DNA from: Oscillospiraceae bacterium
GTDB lineage: Bacteria > Bacillota > Clostridia > Oscillospirales > Ruminococcaceae
Direction: 5' to 3'
NCBI GenBank assembly: GCA_029267825.1
Contig: JAJUHO010000005.1
Span: 1 to 39,428 of the forward strand
Length of the DNA stretch: 39,428 nucleotides
Within the stretch, counting starts at the first letter, position 1, and each line of letters starts with the position of its first letter. Below, one piece after another: positions 23,352-30,436 of this stretch. The notes beneath the pieces were generated by a model. The model searched no databases and was not told where the DNA came from. It saw only the letters and a list, made by a program, of their open reading frames with translations. The translations under genes were made by a program, and so were the position numbers.

Positions 23352-25172
23352 ATGGCAAAGAAAATTTTCACCAAAAACAACATAATAAAAATTGCCGTAA
23401 TCATAGGGGTTGTAATAATCCCGCTTATGTACAGCTTTTTTTATTTAAGCGCATTCTGGGACCCGTATTCAAAACTTGAAAGTCTTCCGGTGGCAGTGGT
23501 AAACAATGATGCCGGTGCAGAAATCAACAGCGAGCAAAGGAATTTAGGAAACGAATTCTGTGACAAGCTCAAAGAGGACGGCAGTTTCAAATTCTCATTT
23601 ACTGACGAAGACGATGCAAAAAAAGGCACCGAGGATAAAAAATACTATGCAATGATAAAAATTCCTGAAAATTTTTCACAATGCATAGCAAGTGCCGATG
23701 AAAAGGATAAGCAAACAGCCGAAATAGTATTTTCGGCAAACGAAAAGAGAAATTACCTTGCAGGACAGATTTTAAGCCGTGCGGTGCTTGAAATGGAAAA
23801 ATCCCTCAGAGAATCCATTACTAAGGAAATGGTTGATACTCTTGCCGACCAGGTAAACGGCATGCCGGGAAAGCTTGATGAGCTTTCTGATGGGCTTGGT
23901 GAGCTTTCGGACGGAACTTCAAAGCTTTCCGACGGGGCAAAATCGCTGGGAGATGGAACTTCACAGCTTTCAACAGGCATAGGAGAACTTAAAAAAGGAA
24001 TGGATTCCCTGCAAGCCGGTTCACAAACGGCAAGCACATCCGCACAAGCTCTTGCCTCCGGTGCCTCCGCTTTAAATAACGGCATTTCTTCATATGTATC
24101 CGGAGTCAATAGCTTGATATCGAGCGTAAATGAAACATCATCATTTATAGGAGCTTATGTAAAGGCACATCCCGAACTGCTTTCCGACCCTCAGTTTGCG
24201 GCGTTCATTCAAAAGCTTTCAAATCCGCAGAATGCGGCGGCGGTATCTTCGCTGCAAAGTGCGGGGGCGCAGCTTTCTGCTGCATCATCACAGCTTTCTG
24301 ACGGCGCATCAAAACTTGCCGCAGGCGCAAAGAGCCTTGAACAAGGCATAAAAACGGCAAATGGCGGAGCAGCAAAGCTTGAGTCCGCCTCCGGTCAGAT
24401 AGTTTCCGGCGCACAAAGCCTTGCTTCCGGTGCATCTGAGCTTGACAGCGCGGTAAAGACAGCAAAGGAAAAGCTTGACTCATCAGTTGATGACAGCAAA
24501 AAACAGCTTGAGGCCATTGACGGGCTTGGTGATTTTGTAAGCAAATCTGTTGAGATAAAAAGCGAACCTATAAATCCGATAGACAATTATGGAACCTATT
24601 TTTCGCCTTACTTTATGTCACTTTCGCTTTGGGTTGGCGCTTTGATAATCTTTTTTGGAATATACTTTGATATTGACGGAAGATTTTCCTTCCTTTCAAG
24701 AAACAGCGGCCACAAAATTGCAAGGAGCTTTGCTTATTTGCTCATAGGCTTTGCACAGGCAATTTTGCTTGGAATAGTACTTACAAGCTGTCTTGGACTT
24801 GAACCGAAGCATATTGGAATGTACTTTATTTCGCTTTGTCTTGTATCACTTGTGTCGATTTCAATAGTACAGTTTTGCATAGTGCACCTTGGAAATCTTG
24901 GCAAGTTCATTGCAATTGCATTGCTTATTCTTCAGCTTACGTCTTGCGGAGGAACATTCCCGATGGAAACCGTGCCGAAGTTCTTTAATGCCCTTTATCC
25001 GTTTATGCCGATGACATATGCGGTGTCGATATTTAAAGAAACCATAAGCGGAGACATAAACTCCGGCTACTGGCAGAATATGCTGACGCTTGTAATCATT
25101 CTTGTTGTTTTTGTTGCGGCAACGGATATTCTTTCTAAATTCAAAAAAGAAAAAGCTGCAATTGCTGAATAA
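23352..25172 (+). CDS. YhgE/Pip-family membrane protein
   Basis: The 606-residue protein has an N-terminal membrane helix (about 10-32, KIAVIIGVVIIPLMYSFFYLSAFWDPY), a large outside region and about five C-terminal helices (from about 430, YFMSLSLWVGALIIFFGIYFD) resembling the ABC-2 permease fold. The outside region has LPVAVVNNDAG, a Pip/YhgE hallmark, and then repeats of LSDG, LASGA and LAAGAKSLEQG in an alanine-serine-rich coiled coil (about 180-400). Relatives include phage-infection protein Pip and EsaA-type secretion components; export of cell-envelope molecules is possible. Starts at 23343 and 23352 are both possible given AGAGAGG at 23334-23340; 23352 is chosen on spacing. The ORF-track start at 23271 falls on the promoter. 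Confidence 0.88.
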   Translation: MAKKIFTKNNIIKIAVIIGVVIIPLMYSFFYLSAFWDPYSKLESLPVAVVNNDAGAEINSEQRNLGNEFCDKLKEDGSFKFSFTDEDDAKKGTEDKKYYAMIKIPENFSQCIASADEKDKQTAEIVFSANEKRNYLAGQILSRAVLEMEKSLRESITKEMVDTLADQVNGMPGKLDELSDGLGELSDGTSKLSDGAKSLGDGTSQLSTGIGELKKGMDSLQAGSQTASTSAQALASGASALNNGISSYVSGVNSLISSVNETSSFIGAYVKAHPELLSDPQFAAFIQKLSNPQNAAAVSSLQSAGAQLSAASSQLSDGASKLAAGAKSLEQGIKTANGGAAKLESASGQIVSGAQSLASGASELDSAVKTAKEKLDSSVDDSKKQLEAIDGLGDFVSKSVEIKSEPINPIDNYGTYFSPYFMSLSLWVGALIIFFGIYFDIDGRFSFLSRNSGHKIARSFAYLLIGFAQAILLGIVLTSCLGLEPKHIGMYFISLCLVSLVSISIVQFCIVHLGNLGKFIAIALLILQLTSCGGTFPMETVPKFFNALYPFMPMTYAVSIFKETISGDINSGYWQNMLTLVIILVVFVAATDILSKFKKEKAAIAE

Positions 25173-25174
25173 AA

Positions 25175-25219
25175 CAATAAACCCGCCTGAAAGCTTTGGT
25201 TTTCAGACGGGTTTTATTA
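25175..25219. terminator. Two-way terminator between Pip/YhgE and VanY-like genes
   Basis: AATAAACCCGcCTGAAA pairs with TTTCAGaCGGGTTTTATT with one mismatch. It covers the stop of the minus-strand gene and serves both convergent genes. Confidence 0.88.
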
Positions 25220-26131
25220 TTGATTTGTTTTTTGCTGTTCCATATATTCTTCAAGGCATAATCCGCTGTCTTTAATTTTCTTTGCATGATACAGTCCGAC
25301 GAAGCGGTAATGCCAAGGCTCATAATTTATTCCTGTAATATCTGTTTTTTCTTTTGGGTAGCGCAAAATAAACCCATATTTATATGCGTTTTCATTGAGC
25401 CATGCAAAAGCCTTGGTATTTTCAAATTTTTCAGAAAGCGTAGGACATTCGTCAGATAAAATATCCGCAGCCAATCCTGTGGCATGTTCACTTTGTCCCG
25501 GGATTGCAACATTTTTTGAAGTCATTGCATATGCATCCTCATAGCTGTATCCTTGCGCCTGGTAAGATTTTACGTCGCTGTCAAAAATGGATTTTTGTTT
25601 TTCATAACTGCGGTAAGCTGAGCAAATAATTAAAGAAATCCCGTCTTTTTTTGCATCAGAAATCATTTGTATCATATAATCTGCAATACGGCTGTCCATT
25701 TTGAATTTCATGTAGCTTTCGTAAACTGTTTTGGTTTCTATTGAATAATCTTGCGGCAGGGGATTGTTTTGATTAACTAAAAACAGCGCCCATTCGTGGT
25801 CAATTTCCCCGTTTTCTGGCAATGATAAATCAACTGTTGCCTGAGTTGTACCGGAAGTATCTGAGGTTTCGACGCTGCTTTTTGATGTTTGTTTTTGGGT
25901 AGAGGATGATATTTGGGGACTTGTCAAGGCAGTTGAAGCCGTAGTTGATTCTGAAAGAGCAGTTTCACTGCTTGATGTTTTTGTACTTGTTGTTTCCGTT
26001 AAGCTAAAAGAAGTATATGTTGAGGTTTCTGTATCAGAAATTTCTGTAGTTTCGATTTTTTTACACGCATGCATAAAACATGCAGATATTATAAAACAAG
26101 CTAAAAAAAGCCGGTTTATTTTTTTGCTCAT
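25217..26131 (-). CDS. VanY-type D-alanyl-D-alanine carboxypeptidase lipoprotein (M15B)
   Basis: The 304-residue protein has a lipoprotein signal (lipobox FMHAC, Cys23), an 80-residue Ser/Thr linker (about 25-105) and an M15B peptidase domain (about 120-295). Zinc ligands and catalytic residues are visible: SAYRSYEKQ (Arg174), SEHATGLAADI (His216, Asp223) and EPWHYRFVG (Glu271, His274). Such enzymes trim the last D-Ala from peptidoglycan stem peptides outside the cell. No van resistance genes are nearby, so a cell-wall remodelling role is more likely than glycopeptide resistance. ATG at 26131 follows AAGGAGA. Its leader holds a strong hairpin. Confidence 0.92.
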   Translation of the reverse strand: MSKKINRLFLACFIISACFMHACKKIETTEISDTETSTYTSFSLTETTSTKTSSSETALSESTTASTALTSPQISSSTQKQTSKSSVETSDTSGTTQATVDLSLPENGEIDHEWALFLVNQNNPLPQDYSIETKTVYESYMKFKMDSRIADYMIQMISDAKKDGISLIICSAYRSYEKQKSIFDSDVKSYQAQGYSYEDAYAMTSKNVAIPGQSEHATGLAADILSDECPTLSEKFENTKAFAWLNENAYKYGFILRYPKEKTDITGINYEPWHYRFVGLYHAKKIKDSGLCLEEYMEQQKTNQ

Positions 26132-26154
26132 GTTACTATCTCCTTAATCAATAT

Positions 26155-26188
26155 AATAGTCAGGCAACTTAAAAATTGCCTGACTATT
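26155..26188 (-). promoter_or_regulatory. 13-bp hairpin in the VanY-type leader
   Basis: AATAGTCAGGCAA and TTGCCTGACTATT are exact complements with an 8-nt loop. It lies about 24 nt after the predicted start and ends 11 nt before the ribosome site, without a proper U-tract, so it is more likely an mRNA-stability, translation-control or protein-binding element than a terminator. Confidence 0.6.
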
Positions 26189-26217
26189 TTACAATTCATC
26201 CTATTTTTTACATCTTA

Positions 26218-26245
26218 ATTATAGCATGTTATTTGTAAATGTCAA
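26218..26245 (-). promoter_or_regulatory. Promoter of the VanY-type gene
   Basis: On the minus strand TTGACA, 16 bp, TATAAT with an extended TGc; predicted start near 26211. Confidence 0.78.
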
Positions 26246-26280
26246 TAATTTAAAAAATATTTTTAGAATTTTGTTGTTTT

Positions 26281-26321
26281 AAGTAAACAAATCCCCGGTC
26301 ACATTTCTGTGAGCCGGGGAT
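26281..26321 (-). terminator. Terminator of the chemoreceptor gene
   Basis: ATCCCCGGtCAC pairs with GTGaGCCGGGGAT with one bulge; on the minus strand it is followed by TTTGTTTACTT. It begins 5 bp after the stop. Confidence 0.82.
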
Positions 26322-26325
26322 AGCT

Positions 26326-28086
26326 TTAATATTTGTCATTGAATTGGAATTCCATGTCTGGTTCTTTGCTTTCCGTATAATCATCAAGGTTTATTTGAGT
26401 AGATGAGGGTTGTGATTCATTGTTTTTGAGCTTAAAAGTGGATATTTGTTCTTTAAGTATGTTTGCCTGCGAGGAAAGCTCTTCGCTTGAAGCAGCACTT
26501 TCTTCGGCTGTTGCGGAATTTGTCTGAACTACTGAGGAAATTTGCTCTATGCCGCGGTTGATTTGCTCAATAGCCTCAGCTTGTTCGGTCGAGGCATTTG
26601 AAATATCCTGCATTGCTTTTGAAACAAGCATAGTCTTTTCTTCAATTTCAGAAAGGGAAGAAGCGGTTTGTTCGGCAATTTGAGAGCCGTTTTGTACGAT
26701 TTGGATTGAATTTTCAATAAGGGATGTTGTTTGCTTTGCCGCATCCGCACTTTTTGAGGCAAGGTTGCGTACCTCGTCGGCAACGACTGCAAAGCCTTTT
26801 CCAGCGGCTCCGGCTCGTGCAGCTTCTACTGCGGCGTTAAGGGCAAGTATATTGGTCTGGAAAGCAATATCGTCTATAACCTTGATTATTTTTGATATTT
26901 CGTTTGAGGAATTGCCTATTTCCGACATGGCGGAAAGCATGTTGCGCATTTGCTCCATTCCGCGGACCACACCTTCACCGGCATCATTTGCGTATTGCGC
27001 GGCAAGTGAAACATTTTTTGCATTTTCGGTAATTTGAGAAGAAATCTGCATAATTGATGCGGAAAGCTCCTCAATTGAGCTTGCTTGTTCAGTTGAGCCT
27101 TGCGACAGCGACTGCGCTCCGCTTGATACCTGCTGCGCTCCAAGTGAAACTTGCTCGGCGGCATGATTTATTTCTGCAAACATATTGTTTAGCTGTTCAA
27201 CCGTGCCCTTTAAAGCAATTCCCATTACATCTTTTTCGGAACGCGGTTCGATTTCAATGCTCAAATCCCCTTGGGCAAGCGCCAGTACGACTGTAACTTG
27301 CTCTTTTATACCTTCAATCATCCTGTGAAATGCCTCTGCAAGCATTCCGGTTTCATCACGGCTTTCAATTTCTATTTGTACTTCCGTATTTCCAAGGGCA
27401 ATTTCATTTGCCGCCTCAACCATTTTGTTTATTGGCTTGCTGATTATCCTTGAAATGTATCTTGCCAAAAGTATTGATGCTAAAAGTCCCAAAACAACAA
27501 CGCTGAAAAGCACTATTGAAAGGATTAGGAAAAGCCTGTCGTTTGAATCGCTTGTAGCTTTTGCGTTTGAGAATCTGTTATCTATGCATTGACTGTAATC
27601 TGCAAACATTTTGTCTATTGATTTGCTTGCACTTTCAATGGAAGCTTCAGCTCCGCTTGAATTTCCCGATTTTAAAAGCGAAAAAACTTTTTGCGATAAA
27701 GTAAGAAATTCATTGTTAAAAATATTTTGAGCCTCATCAAACAATGCTTTGCTTTGCGAACTTGCTATACTGCTTTCATATTTTTCAGCAGCTTCTTTAT
27801 ATGAAGAAACAAGGCTATTAAAATCGTCCTCATAATTTTTAAGTGAATTTAAATCTTCTGAATTAAGGGTTGCAGAAAGCAAATCAGCCCTCATTTTGTA
27901 AAGGTTCGTTGTAATGGTAAACATATCGCTTAACGGCTTTGTCTGTTTTTCATAAAGCTTTGTATCTGCCGAATCGATGGCAAACATTCCCGCAATTCCG
28001 ACGGCACCTATAATTGTTGCGATAATTGATATCACCAAAAATCCTGCCGCAAGCTTTTTTGAAATTTTCATGTCTTTGAGTTTCAT
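26326..28086 (-). CDS. Methyl-accepting chemotaxis protein
   Basis: The 586-residue chemoreceptor has TM1 (about 12-34), an outside four-helix-type sensor (about 35-184), TM2 (about 185-207), a HAMP domain (about 208-262), a second HAMP-like segment (about 265-315, [20 protein letters not shown]) and the MA signalling coiled coil (about 320-570). The kinase-contact tip [23 protein letters not shown] is intact. There is no C-terminal methylation-enzyme docking pentapeptide. It signals to CheA/CheW; the ligand is unknown. The ORF-track start at 28317 is a TTG; ATG at 28086 ([12 protein letters not shown]) follows CGGAGGA and gives a standard MCP opening. The leader carries two large hairpins. 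Confidence 0.93.
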   Translation of the reverse strand: MKLKDMKISKKLAAGFLVISIIATIIGAVGIAGMFAIDSADTKLYEKQTKPLSDMFTITTNLYKMRADLLSATLNSEDLNSLKNYEDDFNSLVSSYKEAAEKYESSIASSQSKALFDEAQNIFNNEFLTLSQKVFSLLKSGNSSGAEASIESASKSIDKMFADYSQCIDNRFSNAKATSDSNDRLFLILSIVLFSVVVLGLLASILLARYISRIISKPINKMVEAANEIALGNTEVQIEIESRDETGMLAEAFHRMIEGIKEQVTVVLALAQGDLSIEIEPRSEKDVMGIALKGTVEQLNNMFAEINHAAEQVSLGAQQVSSGAQSLSQGSTEQASSIEELSASIMQISSQITENAKNVSLAAQYANDAGEGVVRGMEQMRNMLSAMSEIGNSSNEISKIIKVIDDIAFQTNILALNAAVEAARAGAAGKGFAVVADEVRNLASKSADAAKQTTSLIENSIQIVQNGSQIAEQTASSLSEIEEKTMLVSKAMQDISNASTEQAEAIEQINRGIEQISSVVQTNSATAEESAASSEELSSQANILKEQISTFKLKNNESQPSSTQINLDDYTESKEPDMEFQFNDKY

Positions 28087-28147
28087 ATAAATTCCTCCGT
28101 TTGATGTCTTTATTTTAATTTTGCTTTGGAACCGGGAAAAAAATTCA

Positions 28148-28186
28148 GAACAACAGCCATGGCGCATAGCGTCATGGCTGTTGTTC
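28148..28186 (-). promoter_or_regulatory. Terminator-like hairpin in the chemoreceptor leader
   Basis: GAACAACAGCCATG and CATGGCTGTTGTTC are exact 14-bp complements; the tip continues with CGC/GCG, giving a stem of about 18 bp with one G-U or A-C position. On the minus strand it is followed four bases later by TTTTTTT, about 65 bp before the receptor ribosome site. The form is that of a transcription attenuator upstream of the gene. Confidence 0.6.
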
Positions 28187-28223
28187 AGAGGTTTTTCAGC
28201 TAAGGTAAACAAAGTATAGGACA

Positions 28224-28259
28224 ACTTAAATTTCATAGCAAATAGCCATGGGTTTAAGT
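28224..28259 (-). promoter_or_regulatory. Upstream leader hairpin that may compete with the attenuator
   Basis: In minus-strand RNA ACUUAAA pairs with UUUAAGU and, inside it, CAUGGC with GCUAUG (with a G-U pair that exists only in minus-strand RNA). Its strand CCAUGGCUAUU can instead pair with AACAGCCAUG, the first arm of the terminator-like hairpin, at 9 of 10 positions, which is what an antiterminator would do. Confidence 0.4.
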
Positions 28260-28407
28260 ATTTAACTGTGGTTGGTTGAAAGACTTTTGTTTTGTTTTTC
28301 AAGGTACATTTCAACAAATTTTCATAAAAATCAACAAAAAACGACTGTTAAGCAGCAAAAAAATAAAGTATTTTAATATATATTCTACCTTGCCCTTTGC
28401 TTTTAAT

Positions 28408-28443
28408 AGATAATTTTTGCAAATATTTTTGCAAAAATTATCT
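28408..28443. repeat. Perfect 16-4-16 inverted repeat between the chemoreceptor and XRE genes
   Basis: AGATAATTTTTGCAAA and TTTGCAAAAATTATCT are exact complements separated by four bases, and TTTTTGCAAA is also repeated directly. No U-tract follows, so it is not a terminator. It ends 9 bp before a plus-strand promoter. The rest of 28260-28590 is AT-rich and shows no gene. Confidence 0.6.
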
Positions 28444-28452
28444 TATTGCTTG

Positions 28453-28481
28453 TTGTTGCATAATTATAACAATGGTATAAT
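28453..28481 (+). promoter_or_regulatory. Possible distal promoter of the XRE gene
   Basis: TTGTTG, 17 bp, TATAAT. A transcript from here would have a leader of about 170 nt before the XRE ATG, running through both palindromes at 28597-28641. Confidence 0.45.
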
Positions 28482-28591
28482 TAAAATGAGTTTCTATACC
28501 CAAAATATTCATTTTTAATATTGATTAAATTCAAAAAAATTTTGATGATAAAATTAAAATAATTTTTGTTTTTTTATTTTTTCAAACATAT

Positions 28592-28641
28592 TATAATTGG
28601 AAATTTCCAAAATGTCAATAGAAAATTTGGAATTTTCCAAA
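28592..28641 (+). promoter_or_regulatory. XRE promoter -10 with two palindromic operators
   Basis: TATAAT (28592-28597) is followed by the perfect palindrome TTGGAAATTTCCAA (28597-28610) and the near-perfect TTTGGAATTTTCCAAA (28626-28641). Their centres are 30 bp apart, about three helical turns, so two dimers could bind the same face. No good -35 is seen 17 bp upstream of this TATAAT. Autorepression by the XRE product is the simplest reading. Confidence 0.6.
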
Positions 28642-28658
28642 AAAGTGAGGATAAAATT

Positions 28659-28973
28659 ATGATTTGCCGTATACAATATCTTATGGAACAAAATAATATA
28701 ACTCCGTCTAAATTATGTTCTGATTTAGGACTTGCAAAAAGCTCGATAACGGATTGGAAAAAAGGAAAGGCAAAGCCTTCGGTAGAAGCTTTGGTTAAAA
28801 TAAGCGAATATTTTAATGTTTCCCTTGATTGGCTTATAACAGGAAAAGAATATAAAAAAGAAATCACAGAAGATGAAGAGGAAATTTTAAAAATGTATAG
28901 CCAGTTGGATTTTGAAAAAAAGGCCGAGGTTCGCGGATTTTTAAAAGGACTTTTGTCACTTCAAACAGTGTAA
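28659..28973 (+). CDS. XRE-family repressor-like protein
   Basis: The 104-residue protein has a Cro/C1-type HTH (about 5-60: LMEQNNITPSKLCSDLGLAKSSITDWKKGKAKPSVEALVKISEYFNVSLDWLITG), with the common closing motif of phage-like and SinR-like repressors, and a short C-terminal helical region (about 70-104, DEEEILKMYSQLDFEKKAEVRGFLKGL) that probably dimerises. The ORF-track start at 28566 translates the promoter and operators; ATG at 28659 follows GTGAGGAT. Two strong palindromes lie just upstream, pointing to autoregulation. No phage or toxin genes are nearby, so it is a stand-alone regulator or a relic; its other targets are unknown. Confidence 0.9.
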   Translation: MICRIQYLMEQNNITPSKLCSDLGLAKSSITDWKKGKAKPSVEALVKISEYFNVSLDWLITGKEYKKEITEDEEEILKMYSQLDFEKKAEVRGFLKGLLSLQTV

Positions 28974-29029
28974 TTTTATTACATATTTTGTGTATGATGT
29001 TGATTTTAATTTATTTTTACAAAAAAGAA

Positions 29030-29073
29030 TAAAAAAATAAAAATCCACCTTGTAAAATTCAAGGTGGATTTTT
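29030..29073. terminator. Terminator of the tRNA-Gln pair, also usable by the XRE gene
   Basis: AAAAATCCACCTTG and CAAGGTGGATTTTT are exact 14-bp complements with a 7-nt loop. On the minus strand, after the tRNAs, it is followed by a long T-run; on the plus strand it lies 65 bp after the XRE stop. Confidence 0.9.
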
Positions 29074-29081
29074 ATTAACAT

Positions 29082-29157
29082 TGGCTGGGGTGCTAGGATT
29101 CGAACCTAGGGAATGGTGGAGTCAGAGTCCACTGCCTTACCGCTTGGCGACACCCCA
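29082..29157 (-). tRNA. tRNA-Gln(CTG)
   Basis: The minus strand gives acceptor TGGGGTG/CACCCCA, anticodon stem GTGGA/TCCAC with loop CTCTGAC (anticodon CTG), T arm TAGGTTCGAATCCTA, discriminator G and encoded CCA. The U1-A72 first pair is usual for tRNA-Gln. Confidence 0.96.
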
Positions 29158-29166
29158 ATGTTTATT

Positions 29167-29242
29167 TGGTTGGGATAGATGGATTCGAACCATCGGAATG
29201 ACGGAGTCAAAGTCCGTTGCCTTACCTCTTGGCTATATCCCA
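29167..29242 (-). tRNA. tRNA-Gln(TTG)
   Basis: The minus strand gives acceptor TGGGATA/TATCCCA, anticodon stem ACGGA/TCCGT with loop CTTTGAC (anticodon TTG), T arm GATGGTTCGAATCCATC, discriminator A and encoded CCA. It precedes tRNA-Gln(CTG) by 9 bp, and the two share a promoter and terminator. Confidence 0.96.
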
Positions 29243-29290
29243 TCGTAATTCCTTGTCGGCATCACGGACTCTTACCGCTGCGACTTGTAT

Positions 29291-29319
29291 ATTATATCAA
29301 AATGGAAGAATGATTTCAA
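29291..29319 (-). promoter_or_regulatory. Promoter of the tRNA-Gln pair
   Basis: On the minus strand TTGAAA, 17 bp, TATAAT, about 50 bp before the first tRNA. The remaining 200 bp up to the speD promoter are AT-rich with no feature I can support. Confidence 0.75.
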
Positions 29320-29517
29320 GTATTTTTTTAAAAATAGTCAATATGCACATAATAGCTTTTGGATTTAAAATTTAAGGTATTCAATGTGACCATACATAAT
29401 ATTTTAAGCTAAAATGTATAAAATATATAATGCAGTATGAGTAAATTAAAGGAAATCTTTAAAAAAAGGAACAAATTAAATATATTGAAATATATCTGTT
29501 AAAATCAATAAAATCCC

Positions 29518-29546
29518 TTGACATTTGAGGAAATATGCCGTATTAT
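29518..29546 (+). promoter_or_regulatory. Promoter of the polyamine operon
   Basis: TTGACA, 17 bp, TATTAT; start expected near 29553, giving a leader of about 50 nt. Confidence 0.75.
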
Positions 29547-29602
29547 TCAAGTGTTTGCAATTATTTTGCCGACAGGAAATTTTATTTTTGGGATTGGATG
29601 TG

Positions 29603-30421
29603 ATGATAGGGTTGAACGATAAGCTTAAGCTTTATGGTTTTAACAACCTTACAAAAACACTTAGTTTTAACATTTATGATGTCTGTTATGCAAAAACCGA
29701 AAGGGAGCAGAAGGATTATATAAACTACATTGACGAGCAGTACAACAGCGACAGGCTTACTAAAATCCTCTGCGACGTAACCGAAATGATAGGCGCCCAT
29801 GTGCTTAATATTTCAAAACAGGATTACGACCCTCAAGGGGCAAGCGTGAATCTGCTCATCTCAGAGCGCAAGGTGACCGAGGATATGATAGACCGCTCAT
29901 GCAACCTTGGAAATTATTCTTCGGTGCTGGAAAAGCGTGAGAGCCTTTTGGGACATCTTGATAAATCGCATCTTACGGTTCATACCTATCCTGAATTCCA
30001 CCCTGACAATGAAATAACTACTTTCAGGGTTGACATAGATGTTTCCACTTGCGGGAAAATATCCCCTCTTAATGTGCTGGATTATCTTATAGGCAGCTTC
30101 GATTCTGACATAATAACCATAGACTATCGTGTAAGAGGCTTTACAAGGGAGATAACCGGCAAAAAATGCTTTATAGACCATGATATTACGTCCATACAGA
30201 ATTATATAGACCCTAAAACTCTGCTTAAATATGATGTTATGGATGTAAACGTGTACCAGTCGAATATTTTCCATACAAGAATGATGATAAAGGATATCGT
30301 TTTGCAGAATTATCTGTTCAATATTGACGCATATGAGCTTTCTCCAAAAAGAAGGCTTGAAATTGTTGACAGCCTTAGAAAAGAAATGATAGAAATTTTC
30401 AGCGGCATGAATATATATTAG
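29603..30421 (+). CDS. speD: S-adenosylmethionine decarboxylase proenzyme (E. coli-like class)
   Basis: SpeD makes decarboxylated AdoMet, the aminopropyl donor for spermidine. The proenzyme cuts itself before Ser122 in LDKSHLTVHTYPE, turning that serine into the pyruvoyl cofactor; His127 and Cys150 (STCGKISPLNVLDYLI) are the other processing/catalytic residues. With 272 residues it belongs to the longer E. coli-like class, not the roughly 125-residue Bacillus class. ATG at 29603 (MIGLNDKLKLYGFNNLTKTLSF) fits the family start; the ORF-track start at 29525 would begin upstream of the predicted transcription start. The ribosome site is weak (GGGATTGGA). It heads the operon with a decarboxylase and speE. 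Confidence 0.95.
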   Translation: MIGLNDKLKLYGFNNLTKTLSFNIYDVCYAKTEREQKDYINYIDEQYNSDRLTKILCDVTEMIGAHVLNISKQDYDPQGASVNLLISERKVTEDMIDRSCNLGNYSSVLEKRESLLGHLDKSHLTVHTYPEFHPDNEITTFRVDIDVSTCGKISPLNVLDYLIGSFDSDIITIDYRVRGFTREITGKKCFIDHDITSIQNYIDPKTLLKYDVMDVNVYQSNIFHTRMMIKDIVLQNYLFNIDAYELSPKRRLEIVDSLRKEMIEIFSGMNIY

Positions 30422-30436
30422 GCTGGAGGAATGGAA

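Noticed and set aside
25217-26131. Glycopeptide-resistance determinant because of the VanY-type enzyme
   Set aside because: No vanHAX, vanR or vanS genes are present; such carboxypeptidases are common in wall metabolism.
28087-28317. 77-codon N-terminal extension of the chemoreceptor frame
   Set aside because: The frame is open but starts with TTG, runs through the leader hairpins, and lacks the usual MCP opening; ATG at 28086 has CGGAGGA.
28391-28410. c-di-GMP-I riboswitch suggested by GGGCAA on the minus strand near the chemoreceptor
   Set aside because: The second conserved core GGGACGCAAAGCC and the closing GGCCTAA segment are missing.
28566-28658. N-terminal extension of the XRE protein (MFFYFFKHIII...)
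   Set aside because: It covers the -10 and both operators, and ATG at 28659 has a proper ribosome site.
28659-28973. Prophage or toxin-antitoxin module around the XRE repressor
   Set aside because: Neighbours are a chemoreceptor and tRNAs; no toxin, integrase or structural gene is found, and the tRNAs are intact without a duplicated 3' end seen nearby.
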